A stretch of DNA of 64,000 nucleotides. It comes from Roseovarius sp. A-2 (lineage in GTDB: Bacteria > Pseudomonadota > Alphaproteobacteria > Rhodobacterales > Rhodobacteraceae). Of the stretch, positions 1 to 11,059 are shown one piece after another (the stretch's first letter is position 1; each line of letters starts with the position of its first letter). The stretch covers positions 62,001 to 126,000 of the forward strand of contig NZ_BDIY01000008.1 in assembly GCF_002072155.1 (NCBI RefSeq). Direction: 5' to 3'. A program made the position numbers and the translations under genes. The notes under the pieces were generated by a model. The model saw nothing but the letters and a program-made list of their open reading frames with translations. It was not told the origin of the DNA and ran no database searches.

Positions 1-1388
1 GTGAAGGAAATCCCGAACTTCACCGGGCTGAGCGCGATGCCCTTCCTGAGCACCGGGTTGCGCGCGTTCCACTGCGCCACTGCCGCGCGCCGGGCGTGAT
101 AGCCGGATGTCTCGACCAGCGCCTCGGTCATCTCGTGCAGGATGAAATCCTCCACCTCCTGCCCATAGGGCGTGCACTGTTTCTTTTTGGCTGAAATACT
201 CTCGGGGGGGCGCGAAGCGCGGGGGGCAGACAGCCCCCCTCCATCCGCTGCCGTATAGTAATTGCGTCGCCGCACCGTGACCGGGTCAAGCCCCAACGCG
301 TGTGCCACGTGGTCCATCACCCGCTCGATCCCCAGCATCCCCTGCGGCCCGCCAAAGCCGCGAAACGCCGTGGCCGAGGCGGTGTTGGTGCGTAGCCGGT
401 GGCTCTCGATCCGCGCCGTTGGCAGATGATAGGCGTTGTCGGCATGCAGCATGGCGCGGTCGGCCACGGGCAGCGACAGGTCCTGGCTCCAGCCGCAATC
501 TGCGTAGTGGACGAATTCCACACCCGTGAGCCGACCCTCGTCGTCAAAGCCCGCGCGATAAGTGATGCGGAACGCGTGCCGCTTGCCGGTGATAACCATG
601 TCGTCGTCGCGGTCGTAGCGCATCTTGCAGGGCCGCCCCGTGACCATCGCCGCCACGGCACTGGCGACAGCCAGCGCATTGGCCTGGCTTTCCTTGCCGC
701 CAAACCCGCCCCCCATGCGCCGGGTCTCGACCCGCACGGCATGCATCGGCCGCCCGATGGCATCGGCGACCTTGTGCTGCACTTCGGTGGGATGCTGGGT
801 CGAGGCATGGATGACCATGTCGCCGCCCTCCTGCGGCAGGGCAAGCGCGGCCTGGCCTTCGAGGTAGAAATGCTCCTGCCCGCCCATCTCGATCCGGCCT
901 TCGACCCGATGCGGCGCGGTGGCGATGGCGGCTGTGGCATCGCCTTTGGCGTAGATGCGCGGCCCTTCCTCGAAACGGCTATCGGCGGCGAGAGCGTCGT
1001 CGATGGTGAAGATCGGCGCGATCTCTTCACAAGAAAGCTTGCCGCGCCTTGCGGCGCGGCGCGCGGCAAGGTGGCTGTCGGCGATCACCAGAAACAGCGG
1101 CTGGCCGTGGTAGTGCACGTCGCCGGTGCAAAGCAGCGGCTCATCGTGCGCCGAGGGAGAGCAGTCGGCGTCATGCGGCAGATCATCGGCAGTCAGCACC
1201 GCCACGACACCGGCGCTGGCGCGCACGGCTGCAAGGTCCATCTCTGTCACCCGCCCGCAGGCGACATCGCTCAGGCCGAAGGCCAGGTGCAGCGTGTCGC
1301 GCGGCGTGGGGATATCGTCGACATAGCGCGCCGTGCCCGTCACATGCAGGCGGGCGGCGTCATGCGGCAGCGGTTTGGCGATGCTCAT
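1..1388 (-). CDS. xdhB: xanthine dehydrogenase molybdopterin-binding (large) subunit, partial
   Basis: Large subunit of bacterial xanthine dehydrogenase, which hydroxylates hypoxanthine and xanthine to urate at the molybdenum cofactor. The visible N-terminal 462 residues include the a/b-hammerhead start ([11 protein letters not shown]) and the molybdopterin-binding GGFGGKESQ stretch (about residue 260), followed by [11 protein letters not shown]. The start ATG overlaps the xdhA stop in an ATGA, so the two are translationally coupled. The gene runs off the left edge. Odd: around residues 383-403, in the loop before the [13 protein letters not shown] segment, the reading frame passes through a 61-nt repeat that also occurs in xdhA. 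The family is clear; the C-terminal half is not in the window. Confidence 0.95.
   Translation of the reverse strand, partial: MSIAKPLPHDAARLHVTGTARYVDDIPTPRDTLHLAFGLSDVACGRVTEMDLAAVRASAGVVAVLTADDLPHDADCSPSAHDEPLLCTGDVHYHGQPLFLVIADSHLAARRAARRGKLSCEEIAPIFTIDDALAADSRFEEGPRIYAKGDATAAIATAPHRVEGRIEMGGQEHFYLEGQAALALPQEGGDMVIHASTQHPTEVQHKVADAIGRPMHAVRVETRRMGGGFGGKESQANALAVASAVAAMVTGRPCKMRYDRDDDMVITGKRHAFRITYRAGFDDEGRLTGVEFVHYADCGWSQDLSLPVADRAMLHADNAYHLPTARIESHRLRTNTASATAFRGFGGPQGMLGIERVMDHVAHALGLDPVTVRRRNYYTAADGGGLSAPRASRPPESISAKKKQCTPYGQEVEDFILHEMTEALVETSGYHARRAAVAQWNARNPVLRKGIALSPVKFGISF
180..240 (+). repeat. 61-nt palindromic repeat, copy A, inside xdhB
   Basis: Begins TTTCTTTTTGG and ends AGCCCCCCT, with a GAAATACTCTCGG core and G-run/C-run arms able to pair. 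By hand alignment it matches 54 of 61 positions of the copy at 2240-2300 (reverse strand). It lies in the opposite orientation to the xdhB reading frame yet keeps that frame open, adding roughly 20 residues rich in Pro, Ser, Ala and Lys. Confidence 0.85.
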
Positions 1389-2791
1389 GCCCGCACCTCC
1401 AGCGCCGATATGGCTGTGCCCTGATCTTCAAGAAAATAGCGCCGCAGCAGGTTACGCGCGACGCGCAGGCGATACCTGGCAGAGGCGCGCATGTCCGAAA
1501 GCGGTGCGAAATCCTGATCCCAGGCGCTCTGCGCGGCGTCAATGGTGGCCTCGGTCCAGGGCCGGCCGATCAATGCCGCCTCGACATGGGCGGCGCGTTT
1601 GGGAACGCCCGCCATACCGCCGAACGCGATGCGCGCGGCGCGGACATGGCCCGCCTCGACGGTGATGTTGAAACAGCCGAGGACCGCCGAGATGTCCTGA
1701 TCGAACCGTTTGGAGATCTTGTAGCAGCGCAGCCGGTCTGGCTGGCGCGGCAGGCTTATCGCCTCGACGAACTCGCCGGCGGCCCGGTCCTGTTTGCCGT
1801 AGTCCAGAAAGAAATCCTCCAGCGGCATCGCACGCCGGGTGTCACCATGGCGCAGGTGCAGCGTGGCCCCAAGGGCGATGAGCGCGGGCGCGTTGTCGCC
1901 GATGGGCGAGCCATTGGCGATATTGCCCCCCAGCGTCGCCGCCGCCCGCACCTGTTCAGAGCCGTAGCGCCGCAGCATCGCGGCATAGGAAGGGTGATGC
2001 GGTGCGATCACGTGCATCAACCGGGCGATGGTCAGCCCGGCACCAAGCTGGATATCGGTATCGTTGATGTCCACTGCTTGCAGGTCGGTGCAGGCATTGA
2101 GAAAAATCGGCATCTCCAGATCGCGCAGTTGCTTGGTCACCCACAGCCCCACATCCGTCGCCCCGGCGATCAGCGTGGCCTGCGGGTGTGCCGCGTAAAG
2201 CCGTGCCAGGTCATCCGTGCTTCCTGGGTGCAGCGACACAGGGGGGCTTTGGGCCCCCCGCCCTTCGGCCCCCCCCGAGAGTATTTCTGCCAAAAAGAAA
2301 CCGGGATCGTCCTGCATCCAGTCAGGCACCGGCGCAGTCTCGGCGGCGCGGGCGGCGCGCAGGATGGGGGCATAGCCGGTGCAGCGACAGAGATTGCCGG
2401 CAAGCGCGCGGTCGTAATCGGTCTCGCCATTCATGTGCGCACAGGCCATCGAGGCGATGAAGCCCGGCGTGCAGAAGCCGCATTGCGATCCGTGATGGTC
2501 GATCATCGCCTGTTGCACCGGGTGCAGTCCGCCGTCCGGTCCGCCTATCCCTTCGACGGTGCGCACGGCCTTGCCCTGCAATTGCGGCAGCAAGAGAATG
2601 CAGGCGTTGAGCGGGCGCGCGCCGGTCTCGTCGCTGACGATCACCGTGCAGGCGCCGCAATCGCCCTCGTTGCAGCCCTCCTTGGTGCCGGTCAGGCCGC
2701 GTGTTTCGCGCAGCCAGTCAAGCAGGGTCGTGGTCGGGGGAAGGCCCCCCGCATCCACGCACTCTCCGTTCAGAAGAAACGTGAGGGTCAT
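1385..2791 (-). CDS. xdhA: xanthine dehydrogenase small subunit (2Fe-2S and FAD domains)
   Basis: 468 residues, near the usual length for the separate small subunit in Rhodobacter-type XDH. It carries electrons from the molybdenum site on XdhB through two [2Fe-2S] clusters to FAD and NAD+. The N-terminal ferredoxin domain shows [11 protein letters not shown]; the second cluster shows CGFCTPGF and LCRCTGY. The FAD domain follows a linker and contains [12 protein letters not shown] and [15 protein letters not shown]. The start is the ATG before TLTFLLNGE, where the ferredoxin domain begins; the frame stays open far upstream, but that is antisense to dnaE. The linker (about residues 164-183) is built from the 61-nt repeat. 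xdhB follows with an ATGA overlap. Confidence 0.96.
   Translation of the reverse strand: MTLTFLLNGECVDAGGLPPTTTLLDWLRETRGLTGTKEGCNEGDCGACTVIVSDETGARPLNACILLLPQLQGKAVRTVEGIGGPDGGLHPVQQAMIDHHGSQCGFCTPGFIASMACAHMNGETDYDRALAGNLCRCTGYAPILRAARAAETAPVPDWMQDDPGFFLAEILSGGAEGRGAQSPPVSLHPGSTDDLARLYAAHPQATLIAGATDVGLWVTKQLRDLEMPIFLNACTDLQAVDINDTDIQLGAGLTIARLMHVIAPHHPSYAAMLRRYGSEQVRAAATLGGNIANGSPIGDNAPALIALGATLHLRHGDTRRAMPLEDFFLDYGKQDRAAGEFVEAISLPRQPDRLRCYKISKRFDQDISAVLGCFNITVEAGHVRAARIAFGGMAGVPKRAAHVEAALIGRPWTEATIDAAQSAWDQDFAPLSDMRASARYRLRVARNLLRRYFLEDQGTAISALEVRA
2240..2300 (-). repeat. 61-nt palindromic repeat, copy B, inside xdhA
   Basis: On the minus strand this reads TTTCTTTTTGG ... AGCCCCCCT, the same length and ends as copy A at 180-240, with 7 mismatches. 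Here it is in the sense orientation of the host gene and encodes [20 protein letters not shown] in the linker between the iron-sulfur and FAD domains. Confidence 0.85.
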
Positions 2792-2953
2792 GTTCGGTGC
2801 CTGCCGCCTTACCGAATACCTGCCCGTGATGTGCCTGACCTTCGATGCGGCGTAGAAGGCGGCGGGCCTGTCCTGTCGGTCTTCGATGAAAACGGTCAAA
2901 GGGACGTTTGGCAAGTCTTTTGTTTCGCGTGCGCCCTCAGTAAGGTTGCCTTC

Positions 2954-5900
2954 ATGAGCGCCAATCCCCGATTCATTCACCTGCGTGTCCACACCGAATA
3001 TTCCCTGCTTGAAGGGGCGGTGCGGCTCAAGAAACTGCCCGACCTGTGCGAGGCGGCGGGCATGCCCGCCGTGGCCGTCACCGACACGGGCAACATGTTC
3101 GCAGCCCTTGAGTTTTCCGTATCTGCGCAGGCTGCGGGCGTGCAGCCGATCATGGGCTGTCAGGTGGATCTCGAATATGTCACCACCAGCCCCGGAGAGC
3201 GGTTCAAGCCGCCCGCACCCGTGGTCCTGCTGGCGCAGAACGAGCGTGGCTACGAGAACCTGATGAAGCTCAATTCCTGCCTCTACCTGCGCGGCGACGG
3301 GCAGGTGGCGCATGTCACGCTGGAGGAGCTGGCCACCCATGCCGAGGGCGTGATCTGCCTGACCGGCGGGCCGGACGGCCCGGTGGGGCGGCTCTTGCAG
3401 GGCGGGCAGCGCCCGGCGGCGGAGGCACTCATGCAGCGGCTGGCGGCGGATTTTGGCGATCGGCTCTATGTCGAGTTGCAGCGCCATCCCGGCGAGGGCG
3501 GCGCGCCAGACGCCGAGCGGCTGACCGAGCGCGGCCTGATCGAAATGGCCTATGCGATGAACCTGCCGCTGGTGGCGACCAACGATGTCTATTTCCCCAA
3601 ATCCGACATGTACGAGGCGCATGATGCGCTCCTCTGCGTGGCCGACGGGGCCTATGTCGATCAGAGCGAGCCGCGACGCCGCCTGACCCCGCAGCATTAT
3701 TTCAAGTCGCAGGAGGAGATGGCCGCGCTTTTTGCCGATCTGCCCGAGGCGTTGGACAACACCGTCGAGATCGCCAAACGCTGCGCCTTCGGTTGCTACC
3801 GGCGCGACCCGATCCTGCCGCGTTTCGCCGATGACGAGGTCGACGAATTGCGCCGTCAGGCGCGTGCCGGGCTTGCGGGGCGGCTTGCCGTTATCCCCCA
3901 TGCCGCCCCGGTCGAGGAATATGAAAAGCGGCTGGAATTCGAGCTTGGCATCATCGAGGGCATGGGCTTTCCCGGCTATTTCCTGATCGTCGCCGATTTC
4001 ATCAAATGGGCCAAGGACCAGGATATTCCGGTGGGTCCGGGGCGGGGCTCGGGCGCGGGCAGTCTTGTCGCCTATGCGCTGACCATTACCGATCTCGACC
4101 CGCTGCGCTATTCGCTGCTGTTCGAGCGGTTTCTCAACCCCGAGCGGGTGTCGATGCCCGATTTCGATATCGACTTCTGCATGGATCGCCGCGAGGAGGT
4201 GATTCAATATGTGCAGGAAAAATACGGCCGTGACCGGGTCGGGCAGATCATCACCTTCGGCGCACTGCTCTCCAAGGCTGCGGTGCGCGATATCGGGCGA
4301 GTGCTGCAAATGCCCTATGGGCAGGTGGATCGCCTCTCGAAGATGATCCCGGTCGAGGGCGTCAAGCCGGTCAGCATCTCGCAGGCGCTGATACAGGAGG
4401 AGCGGCTGCGCGAGGCCGCAAAATCCGAAGAGGTGGTGGACCGGCTGCTGAATTACGGCATGAAGGTCGAAGGGTTGCTGCGCAACGCCTCGACCCATGC
4501 CGCCGGGGTGGTGATCGGCGACCGGCCATTGGATGAGTTGGTGCCGCTCTATCAGGATCCGCGCTCCGACATGCCCGCTACGCAGTTCAACATGAAATGG
4601 GTGGAACAGGCGGGGCTGGTGAAGTTCGACTTTCTCGGCCTCAAGACCCTGACCGTGATCCAGAACGCGATAGAGCAGATCCACAACGAGGGGCGCGACC
4701 TGCACATCGCCGCCGATGGCAGCACCATCTACGAGCCCTTCCCCGGGGCCGAGAACGATATCGGGCAGATCCCGCTCGACGACGAAAAGACCTATGAGCT
4801 TTACGCCCGAGCCCGCACCGTCGCCGTGTTCCAGGTGGAAAGTTCCGGCATGATGGATGCGCTCAAGCGGATGAAACCCACTTGTATCGAGGATATCGTC
4901 GCACTTGTCGCGCTCTACCGGCCCGGCCCGATGGAGAACATCCCCAAATACTGCGAGGTCAAGAACGGGCTGAGCGAACGCGATAGCCTGCACGCTTCGG
5001 TCGACCATATCCTCGACGAGACGCAGGGCATCATCGTCTATCAGGAACAGGTGATGCAGATCGCGCAGGAGATGGCGGGTTACTCCTTAGGCGGTGCCGA
5101 CCTGTTGCGCCGCGCCATGGGCAAGAAGATCCAGGCCGCGATGGATGCCGAACGGCCAAAGTTCATCGCCGGGGCCAAGGCCAACGGCGTTGACGATGCC
5201 AAGGCGCTCGAGGTCTGGAACCTGCTCGACAAGTTCGCCAATTACGGTTTCAACAAATCGCACGCCGCCGCCTATGCGGTGGTCAGCTATCAGACCGCGT
5301 GGCTCAAGGCCAATCACCCGGTGGAGTTCATGGCCGGTGTGATGAATTGCGATATCCACCTCACCGACAAGCTCGCCGTCTATTTCCAGGAGGTGAAGAA
5401 GGGGCTGCGCCTGAACTGGGCCGCGCCTTGCGTGAACCGATCTCAGGCCATGTTCGTGGTGCGGCAGGGCGTGTTGCATTATGCGCTCGGCGCGCTCAAG
5501 AACGTGGGCGTCGAGGCGATGAAACTGATCGTGGAAGGGCGCGGCGACAAACCCTTTGCCACTCTCTATGACATGGCGCGGCGGGTGGATTTCAAGCGCA
5601 TTGGCAAGCGGCCGCTGGAAATGCTGGCGCGCGCGGGCGGGTTTGACGCGCTCGACCGCAACCGCCGCCGGGTGTTCGAGAGCATCGAGGCGCTGATGGG
5701 CTATTCCGCCGCGATCCATGAGCAGAAGAATTCGACGCAGGTCTCGCTTTTCGGCGATGCCGGTGAGGATCTGCCCGAACCGCGCCTTGTCCCGGTCGAG
5801 GATTGGCTGCCCGCCGAACGGCTGACCGAGGAGTTCAAGGCCGTGGGTTTTTACCTCTCGGGTCACCCGCTTGATGATTACATGACGGTGCTCAAGCGGC

Positions 5901-6454
5901 AGGAGGTCAGGACGCTCGACGAGGTGACCGCCCGCGCCGAACAGGGGCCGTTCCTGGCCAAGATGGCAGGGGTCGTCGCCGGGCGGCAAGAACGTAAATC
6001 GGCGCGCGGCAACCGCTTTGCCTTTGCGCAGCTTTCCGACACCACGGGCGGCTACGAGGTCACGATCTTTTCCGATGTGCTGGAGAAAGCCCGTGATTTT
6101 CTGGAAACCGGCGCGCAGGTGGTCATCACCGCCGAGGCCACGATGGAGAGCGATCAGTTGAAATTGCTCTGCCGCTCGGTGCAGCCCATCGACGGGATGG
6201 TCGCAGATGCCGGGGCCATCGGCCTGCGGATCTTTGTCGATCAACCGGGGGTGATCGGATCGGTCGCGACGGTGCTGGAGGGGGCGGCCAAAGCCGCCCG
6301 CGGTGGCGCGCCGGGGCCGATCCATTTCCGCCTCATGGGCGAGGGGCTACCCGGCGAGGTCGAGATCGACAGTGGCGTGGAATATCCCGTCACCCCCCAG
6401 ATCAAGGGCGCGATCAAGAGCCTGAGCGGGGTTGTGATGGTGGAAGAGATCTGA
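2954..6454 (+). CDS. dnaE: DNA polymerase III alpha subunit
   Basis: Catalytic subunit of the replicative DNA polymerase, 1166 residues, normal for DnaE1. The order is a PHP domain ([11 protein letters not shown] at the N-terminus), the polymerase core with the acidic motif PDFDID (residues 402-407; Asp403 and Asp405 are the expected metal ligands), a clamp-binding-like QVSLF (residue 929 onward) and a C-terminal OB fold ([19 protein letters not shown]). The start is the ATG before [16 protein letters not shown], which begins the PHP domain. An upstream in-frame extension is antisense to xdhA and was not used. Divergent from xdhA with about 160 bp between. Confidence 0.98.
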   Translation: MSANPRFIHLRVHTEYSLLEGAVRLKKLPDLCEAAGMPAVAVTDTGNMFAALEFSVSAQAAGVQPIMGCQVDLEYVTTSPGERFKPPAPVVLLAQNERGYENLMKLNSCLYLRGDGQVAHVTLEELATHAEGVICLTGGPDGPVGRLLQGGQRPAAEALMQRLAADFGDRLYVELQRHPGEGGAPDAERLTERGLIEMAYAMNLPLVATNDVYFPKSDMYEAHDALLCVADGAYVDQSEPRRRLTPQHYFKSQEEMAALFADLPEALDNTVEIAKRCAFGCYRRDPILPRFADDEVDELRRQARAGLAGRLAVIPHAAPVEEYEKRLEFELGIIEGMGFPGYFLIVADFIKWAKDQDIPVGPGRGSGAGSLVAYALTITDLDPLRYSLLFERFLNPERVSMPDFDIDFCMDRREEVIQYVQEKYGRDRVGQIITFGALLSKAAVRDIGRVLQMPYGQVDRLSKMIPVEGVKPVSISQALIQEERLREAAKSEEVVDRLLNYGMKVEGLLRNASTHAAGVVIGDRPLDELVPLYQDPRSDMPATQFNMKWVEQAGLVKFDFLGLKTLTVIQNAIEQIHNEGRDLHIAADGSTIYEPFPGAENDIGQIPLDDEKTYELYARARTVAVFQVESSGMMDALKRMKPTCIEDIVALVALYRPGPMENIPKYCEVKNGLSERDSLHASVDHILDETQGIIVYQEQVMQIAQEMAGYSLGGADLLRRAMGKKIQAAMDAERPKFIAGAKANGVDDAKALEVWNLLDKFANYGFNKSHAAAYAVVSYQTAWLKANHPVEFMAGVMNCDIHLTDKLAVYFQEVKKGLRLNWAAPCVNRSQAMFVVRQGVLHYALGALKNVGVEAMKLIVEGRGDKPFATLYDMARRVDFKRIGKRPLEMLARAGGFDALDRNRRRVFESIEALMGYSAAIHEQKNSTQVSLFGDAGEDLPEPRLVPVEDWLPAERLTEEFKAVGFYLSGHPLDDYMTVLKRQEVRTLDEVTARAEQGPFLAKMAGVVAGRQERKSARGNRFAFAQLSDTTGGYEVTIFSDVLEKARDFLETGAQVVITAEATMESDQLKLLCRSVQPIDGMVADAGAIGLRIFVDQPGVIGSVATVLEGAAKAARGGAPGPIHFRLMGEGLPGEVEIDSGVEYPVTPQIKGAIKSLSGVVMVEEI

Positions 6455-6469
6455 ACCCTTCCTGACGTC

Positions 6470-6526
6470 ATCCCGGGCTTGATCCGGGATCTCCGAGCCG
6501 CAAAAGCCCCCGGATCAAGTCCGGGG
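6470..6526. terminator. paired hairpins of a CTTGAT-centred repeat, between dnaE and slyX
   Basis: Two stem-loops lie between convergent dnaE and slyX: ATCCCGG/CCGGGAT around GCTTGAT (6470-6490) and CCCCGG/CCGGGG around ATCAAGT (6508-6526). The second is an inverted relative of the first. Position suggests a bidirectional terminator; the sequence belongs to a dispersed repeat type also seen at 16573-16646. There is no strong T-run. Confidence 0.6.
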
Positions 6527-6552
6527 AGACACGGGCCTTCACAGACCCCCTG

Positions 6553-6747
6553 TCAGTAATGCGGCGGGCGCTCGTCACCGAGGTAAACACTGCCTTCGTT
6601 CTCGTCCCGCCGGGCAGCCTCACGCTCCAGCAGCATGTGCACACGCCCGCGCAGCCAGTCGATCTCGCGGTCCTGCCGCGCGATGACATCCGACAGGTCA
6701 TCGACGCTGCGCATGAGATGGGCGATTTTCTCTTCCAGATCGGTCAT
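6553..6747 (-). CDS. slyX: SlyX family protein
   Basis: A 64-residue protein with a heptad-rich helix ([22 protein letters not shown]) followed by ending ERPPHY, the layout of SlyX proteins: a short coiled coil with a conserved PPHY C-terminus. The molecular role of SlyX is not established; in enterobacteria slyX lies next to slyD, here it is alone between dnaE and hisS. Convergent with dnaE, divergent from hisS. Confidence 0.85.
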   Translation of the reverse strand: MTDLEEKIAHLMRSVDDLSDVIARQDREIDWLRGRVHMLLEREAARRDENEGSVYLGDERPPHY

Positions 6748-6869
6748 GGCATCGCCTTACGCGCAGGTGCGCGCGCGGTCAATCATCGGGCAATCATTCG
6801 GGCCCGCCTTGCCCCCGCGCGGCCCTTCGGCTAGACCGCGCCACGACAGCCGCCGCAAGGACGACACCC

Positions 6870-8342
6870 ATGGCCAAGCCCAAGAAACAGCCCCGCCCCA
6901 AGGCCGAAACGCCCAAGGGGTTCCGTGATTATTTCGGCGCGGACGTGACCGAGCGCGCCGCGATGCTGAACGCCATCGCCGGGGTCTATCATCGCTACGG
7001 GTTCGACGCGTTGGAGAGCAGCGCGGTGGAGACGGTCGAGGCCTTGGGCAAGTTCCTGCCCGACGTGGACCGGCCCAATGAGGGCGTCTTTGCCTGGCAG
7101 GACGAGGACGAGAAATGGCTGGCGCTGCGCTATGATCTGACCGCGCCCTTGGCCCGCGTCTACGCCCAGCACCGCAACGATCTGCCAACGCCCTACCGCC
7201 GCTACGCAATGGGGCCGGTCTGGCGCAACGAAAAGCCAGGGCCGGGCCGGTTTCGGCAGTTCTATCAATGCGATGCGGATACGGTGGGCACAGCGTCTAT
7301 GGCGGCGGATGCCGAGATCTGCGCCATGCTGGCCGATGCGCTGGAAGAGGTGGGTATCCCCCGCGGTGATTACGTGGTGCGGGTGAATAACCGGAAGGTT
7401 TTGAATGGGGTTTTGGAGGCAACGGGCGTCTCGGACCCCGAGCAACAGGCCGCCGTGCTTCGCACCATCGACAAGTTCGACAAGGTGGGCGAGGCGGGCG
7501 TGCGTGAGTTGCTGGGCAAAGGGCGGCTTGATGCCTCTGGGGCCTATATCGACGGTGTTGGTCTGAGCGACGATCAGGCCGCGCCGGTGCTGGCCTTCCT
7601 GACCTCCAAGGGTGACGACGCCGACAGCACGCTGTCCAACCTCCACAAAGCGGTTGGGTCTTCGGAAATGGGCATGCAGGGGGTGGACGAACTCGAAGAG
7701 ATCGCCACGCTTCTAGAGGCCCAAGGCTACGGCCCCGACCGCATCGTCATCGACCCTTCGGTCGTGCGCGGGCTTGGCTACTATACCGGCCCGGTCTTCG
7801 AGGCGGAACTGACCTTTGAAATCCTTGATGAAAAAGGCCGCCCCCGGCAATTCGGCAGCGTCGCAGGCGGGGGCCGTTATGACGATCTCGTGGCGCGCTT
7901 CACCGGGCAGCAGGTGCCGGCCGTGGGCGTCTCCATCGGCGTTGATCGCCTTCTCGCCGCCCTGCGCGAAAAGGGCCGAACGGGGGGCGAGGCGCAGGGG
8001 CCCGTGGTCGTCACCGTGATGGATCGCGACCGCATGGCCGATTATCAGGCGATGGTCGGCGAGTTGCGGGCTGCAGGTATCCGCGCCGAGGTCTATCTCG
8101 GCAATCCCAAGAATTTCGGCAACCAGATGAAATATGCCGACCGGCGCGGCAGCCCGGTGGCGATCATCGAGGGCGGCGACGAAAAGGCGCGCGGCGTGGT
8201 GCAGATCAAGGACCTGATCCTTGGCGCGCAGATCGCCGCGAATGCGACGCTGGAAGAATGGAAGGAACGGCCCAGTCAAGTCGAGGTGCAGCGCGACCAA
8301 CTTGTTGAAAAGGTGCGCGAAATCTTGTCGAGGCAAAGCTGA
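6870..8342 (+). CDS. hisS: histidyl-tRNA synthetase
   Basis: Class II aminoacyl-tRNA synthetase that charges tRNA-His; 490 residues. Motif 2 is seen in [10 protein letters not shown] and [18 protein letters not shown], the histidine-specific loop in [12 protein letters not shown], and motif 3 in [10 protein letters not shown], followed by a C-terminal anticodon-binding domain ([10 protein letters not shown] onward). The N-terminus carries a basic [11 protein letters not shown] lead before KGFRDYF. It starts an operon: the stop overlaps the hisZ ATG (TGATG), and hisZ overlaps hisG, so a tRNA synthetase and the first-step enzyme of histidine synthesis are co-expressed. Confidence 0.97.
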   Translation: MAKPKKQPRPKAETPKGFRDYFGADVTERAAMLNAIAGVYHRYGFDALESSAVETVEALGKFLPDVDRPNEGVFAWQDEDEKWLALRYDLTAPLARVYAQHRNDLPTPYRRYAMGPVWRNEKPGPGRFRQFYQCDADTVGTASMAADAEICAMLADALEEVGIPRGDYVVRVNNRKVLNGVLEATGVSDPEQQAAVLRTIDKFDKVGEAGVRELLGKGRLDASGAYIDGVGLSDDQAAPVLAFLTSKGDDADSTLSNLHKAVGSSEMGMQGVDELEEIATLLEAQGYGPDRIVIDPSVVRGLGYYTGPVFEAELTFEILDEKGRPRQFGSVAGGGRYDDLVARFTGQQVPAVGVSIGVDRLLAALREKGRTGGEAQGPVVVTVMDRDRMADYQAMVGELRAAGIRAEVYLGNPKNFGNQMKYADRRGSPVAIIEGGDEKARGVVQIKDLILGAQIAANATLEEWKERPSQVEVQRDQLVEKVREILSRQS

Positions 8343-9427
8343 TGCCGGACCGTGCCGCGACCCTGGCCGAGGCCGCGCGCCTGCGCGGCCTCTTTGAGGC
8401 GGCGGGCGCGCAGCCGGTTGAAACCTCTATACTGCAACCCGCCGAAGTGCTGCTCGACCTTTACGGCGAGGATATCCGCGCGCGGGCCTATGTGACCTCG
8501 GACGCGCTGCGCGGCGAGCAGATGCTGCGCCCGGATTTCACCGTGCCGGTGGTGCAGATGCATATGGAACACGGCGCGGAACCGGCGCGCTACACCTATT
8601 CCGGCGAGGTGTTCCGCCGTCAGGAAGAGGATGCCACCCGCGCCAATGAATTCACGCAAGTGGGCTTCGAAATTTTTGAGCGCGCTGCACCCGAGGCGGC
8701 GGATGCCGAGGTGTTCTCAATGTTTTTCGATATCCTGCGCCCGCTTGGCCTGCGCGCGGCGACGGGCGATATCGGTATCCTGATGGCGGCGGTCGAGGGG
8801 CTTCGCACGAGTACGCGGCGCAAGGCGGCGCTCCGGCGGCATATCTGGCGACCCCGGCGGTTTCGCGCCCTGATCGACCGGTTTTCGGGCAAATCCCCGG
8901 TGCCGGAACAGCGCGCAGCACTGCTGGCTGCGGCTGACCCGATGGCTGGGGCCGAACCGATGATCGGGATGCGCGGCCCGGATGAAATATCAGAACGGAT
9001 CAACGCGTTGCGCGAGGATGCCAAAACCGCGCCAATCTCTGCCGCCGAGGTCGAACTGCTCGACGCGGTGCTGGCAGTCCGAGAGACGAGCGACAACGCG
9101 CTGGAACGGCTGCGCGACATCGCCGTGGACCTGCCCGCGATCCAAGCCGCGGTGGACCGGTTGGCGCGGCGTCTGGAGGCGTTGCAGGCGCGTGGGCTGG
9201 ACGTCACCAAGCTAGATTTCGAGGCCAGTTACGGGCGGACTCAGATGGAATATTACGACGGCTTCGTCTTTGGTTTCCATGCGGAAAATCGCCCCGACCT
9301 GCCCCCCGTCGCGACTGGCGGGCGCTATGACGCGCTGACCCGGCAACTGGGGCGGGGGCGCGAAATTCCGGCCGTGGGCGGGGTCATCCGCCCCGGTCTG
9401 GCGCTGAGCCTCGGGGGTGCGACATGA
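8342..9427 (+). CDS. hisZ: ATP phosphoribosyltransferase regulatory subunit
   Basis: 361 residues. A catalytically inactive paralogue of histidyl-tRNA synthetase that assembles with short-form HisG and is needed for its activity and histidine feedback. Class-II-synthetase-like features include LRPDFTVPVVQMH, YTYSGEVFRRQ and ATGGRYDALT near the end. It overlaps hisS by one base and hisG by four (ATGA). A short HisG immediately downstream fits, because only that form requires HisZ. Confidence 0.95.
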   Translation: MPDRAATLAEAARLRGLFEAAGAQPVETSILQPAEVLLDLYGEDIRARAYVTSDALRGEQMLRPDFTVPVVQMHMEHGAEPARYTYSGEVFRRQEEDATRANEFTQVGFEIFERAAPEAADAEVFSMFFDILRPLGLRAATGDIGILMAAVEGLRTSTRRKAALRRHIWRPRRFRALIDRFSGKSPVPEQRAALLAAADPMAGAEPMIGMRGPDEISERINALREDAKTAPISAAEVELLDAVLAVRETSDNALERLRDIAVDLPAIQAAVDRLARRLEALQARGLDVTKLDFEASYGRTQMEYYDGFVFGFHAENRPDLPPVATGGRYDALTRQLGRGREIPAVGGVIRPGLALSLGGAT

Positions 9428-10119
9428 CCCTGAAACTCGGCGTGCCGTCCAAGGGGCGGCTGATGGAAAAGACCTTCGACTGGTTCGGCAAGCACGGCGT
9501 TGAGCTGGGCCGCGCAGGATCGGAGCGCGAATATGCGGGTTTCGTGCAAGGCATTGACAACGTGGATCTTATCCTGCTGTCCGCTGGGGAAATCGCGCGC
9601 GAACTGGCCGCCGGGCGCATTCATCTGGGCGTGACCGGCACCGATCTGGTGCGCGAAAAGCTGGGCCAATGGGAAAATCAGGTCGGCGAACTGGCCGAAC
9701 TGGGCTTTGGGCAGGCCGACCTGGTGCTGGCGGTGCCGCGCTGTTGGGTCGATGTCAGCCATCTCGACGACCTTGACGCCGCCGCCGCCGCGTTCCGGCT
9801 GAAACACGGGTTTCGCTTGCGCATTGCCACCAAATATCACCGCCTCGTGCGCGATTTCCTGCGTGAGAACGGGGTCGCGGATTATCAACTGGTCGACAGT
9901 CAGGGCGCAACCGAGGGCACCGTCAAGAATGAAACCGCCGAAGCGATTGCCGATATCACCTCAACCGGCGATACACTCCGCGCCAACCATTTGAAAATAT
10001 TGGACGATGGGCTCATCCTGAAGTCTCAGGCAACGCTTTTCAAATCACGCGTGGCTACGATGGAGGATGCCGACCGGCACACGCTGCGGACGCTCAAGGA
10101 CCGGCTGCATCTGGACTGA
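9424..10119 (+). CDS. hisG: ATP phosphoribosyltransferase, short-form catalytic subunit
   Basis: Joins ATP and PRPP, the first step of histidine synthesis. 231 residues, the short form lacking the C-terminal regulatory domain, hence dependent on HisZ. Visible motifs are LGVPSKGRLMEKT at the N-terminus, IHLGVTGTDLVRE, and the PRPP-binding-like DSQGATEGTVKNETAEA. Last gene of the hisS-hisZ-hisG operon; a strong hairpin follows at 10183. Confidence 0.97.
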   Translation: MTLKLGVPSKGRLMEKTFDWFGKHGVELGRAGSEREYAGFVQGIDNVDLILLSAGEIARELAAGRIHLGVTGTDLVREKLGQWENQVGELAELGFGQADLVLAVPRCWVDVSHLDDLDAAAAAFRLKHGFRLRIATKYHRLVRDFLRENGVADYQLVDSQGATEGTVKNETAEAIADITSTGDTLRANHLKILDDGLILKSQATLFKSRVATMEDADRHTLRTLKDRLHLD

Positions 10120-10182
10120 GAGTCAGTCGCGAATTGTCGCGTTCAGCGGCTGGCTGTCTCATGCGCGAATAGCACACAAAAA

Positions 10183-10204
10183 GGGCGGCCCCGGCGGGCC
10201 GCCC
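10183..10204 (-). terminator. Rho-independent terminator of the 10.2-kb outer-membrane protein gene
   Basis: A 9-bp GC stem (GGGCGGCCC / GGGCCGCCC) with a 4-nt loop. Read on the minus strand it is followed directly by TTTTTGTGT, so it ends the gene at 10226-10816. It sits between convergent genes and may also stop hisG transcripts. Confidence 0.85.
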
Positions 10205-10225
10205 CCTGCATTACGTCAACCACGA

Positions 10226-10816
10226 TCAGAAGCGGAACAGCGCCCGCGCCTGAACGGTCGTCGCATCGATATCCGTGCCGGAATTGTTGAAGCCGTCGAA
10301 CTCGTGATACAGCGCCTCTGCACCAACCGAGAACTGCTCGGTTATCATGTGCTCATAGCCACCACCGACAAACCAGCCGTCATCGGTGCCTGCCGTTTCG
10401 GTATTGGCGAGGGCGTAGCCACCCGTACCGTAGAGCAGGCCCTGACCGATTTTGTAACCCGCGCGTGCCTTTGCGCGGAACACTTCCTCGAGCGCATTGG
10501 CCGCACCGGCGTCGATATCAGCGAAGTCGTAATCGAGCCCGCCGCCAACGACCCATTGACCGAAATCGTAGTCATAGCCGCCGGTGAAACCGCCAATGAT
10601 ATCCTCATCGGAACCCGAGGTGTTGGTATCGACAGACCCAAAGCCGAATTGCCCACCGCCATAGAAGCCGGTCCAGTTCGGCGAGGTCGGCGCGGCGGGC
10701 GCGGGGGCTGGAGTGTTGATCACTGGCTCGGGTGCTGGTTCCGAAACATTGCCAGCAAAGGCAGGCGCAGTTGCAAGGGCGGTTGCAGTCGCAAGTGCTG
10801 AGATTGTCTTGAGCAT
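10226..10816 (-). CDS. outer-membrane beta-barrel protein (first of two paralogues)
   Basis: 196 residues with a signal peptide (MLKTISALATATALATAPAFA) cut near residue 21, a Pro/Ala-rich linker, then an 8-strand-type porin-like barrel beginning NWTGFYGGGQFGFG with many Gly/aromatic alternations and ending in RALFRF; a C-terminal Phe is the usual outer-membrane assembly signal. It resembles the OmpA-like/Omp25 barrel family; substrate or role unknown. RBS AAGGAC precedes the ATG. It is a clear paralogue of the gene at 11113-11757, matching closely from WTGFYGG to the C-terminus. Confidence 0.88.
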   Translation of the reverse strand: MLKTISALATATALATAPAFAGNVSEPAPEPVINTPAPAPAAPTSPNWTGFYGGGQFGFGSVDTNTSGSDEDIIGGFTGGYDYDFGQWVVGGGLDYDFADIDAGAANALEEVFRAKARAGYKIGQGLLYGTGGYALANTETAGTDDGWFVGGGYEHMITEQFSVGAEALYHEFDGFNNSGTDIDATTVQARALFRF

Positions 10817-11059
10817 CTTCTTGTCCTTTCCAGATCTGTCACGTCCCTGATGGAACGATCAAGTTACGGTCATTGCCGCTGGGACGCATATGGCCTCTGC
10901 GCCCACGGCATCAAGGGGCAACGGCTTGATGCAAGGTCACGATACTTTGAGTGGCAGAAAATCACCGAAATCAAAGGAGAAACCGGCGGATTTCCGCAGG
11001 ACAGGCGTGGCAAGACACAGCCTATGGTTGTCCCTTGATTGATGGTGTCGAAACGCAAA

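Noticed and set aside
1049..2953. Open frame extending dnaE upstream by about 635 codons
   Set aside because: Antisense to xdhA/xdhB; the PHP domain begins just after 2954 and the extension has no domain pattern.
2792..5008. Open frame extending xdhA upstream for about 740 more codons
   Set aside because: It is antisense to dnaE; xdhA begins at the ferredoxin-domain ATG at 2791. GC-rich genes commonly leave the opposite strand open.
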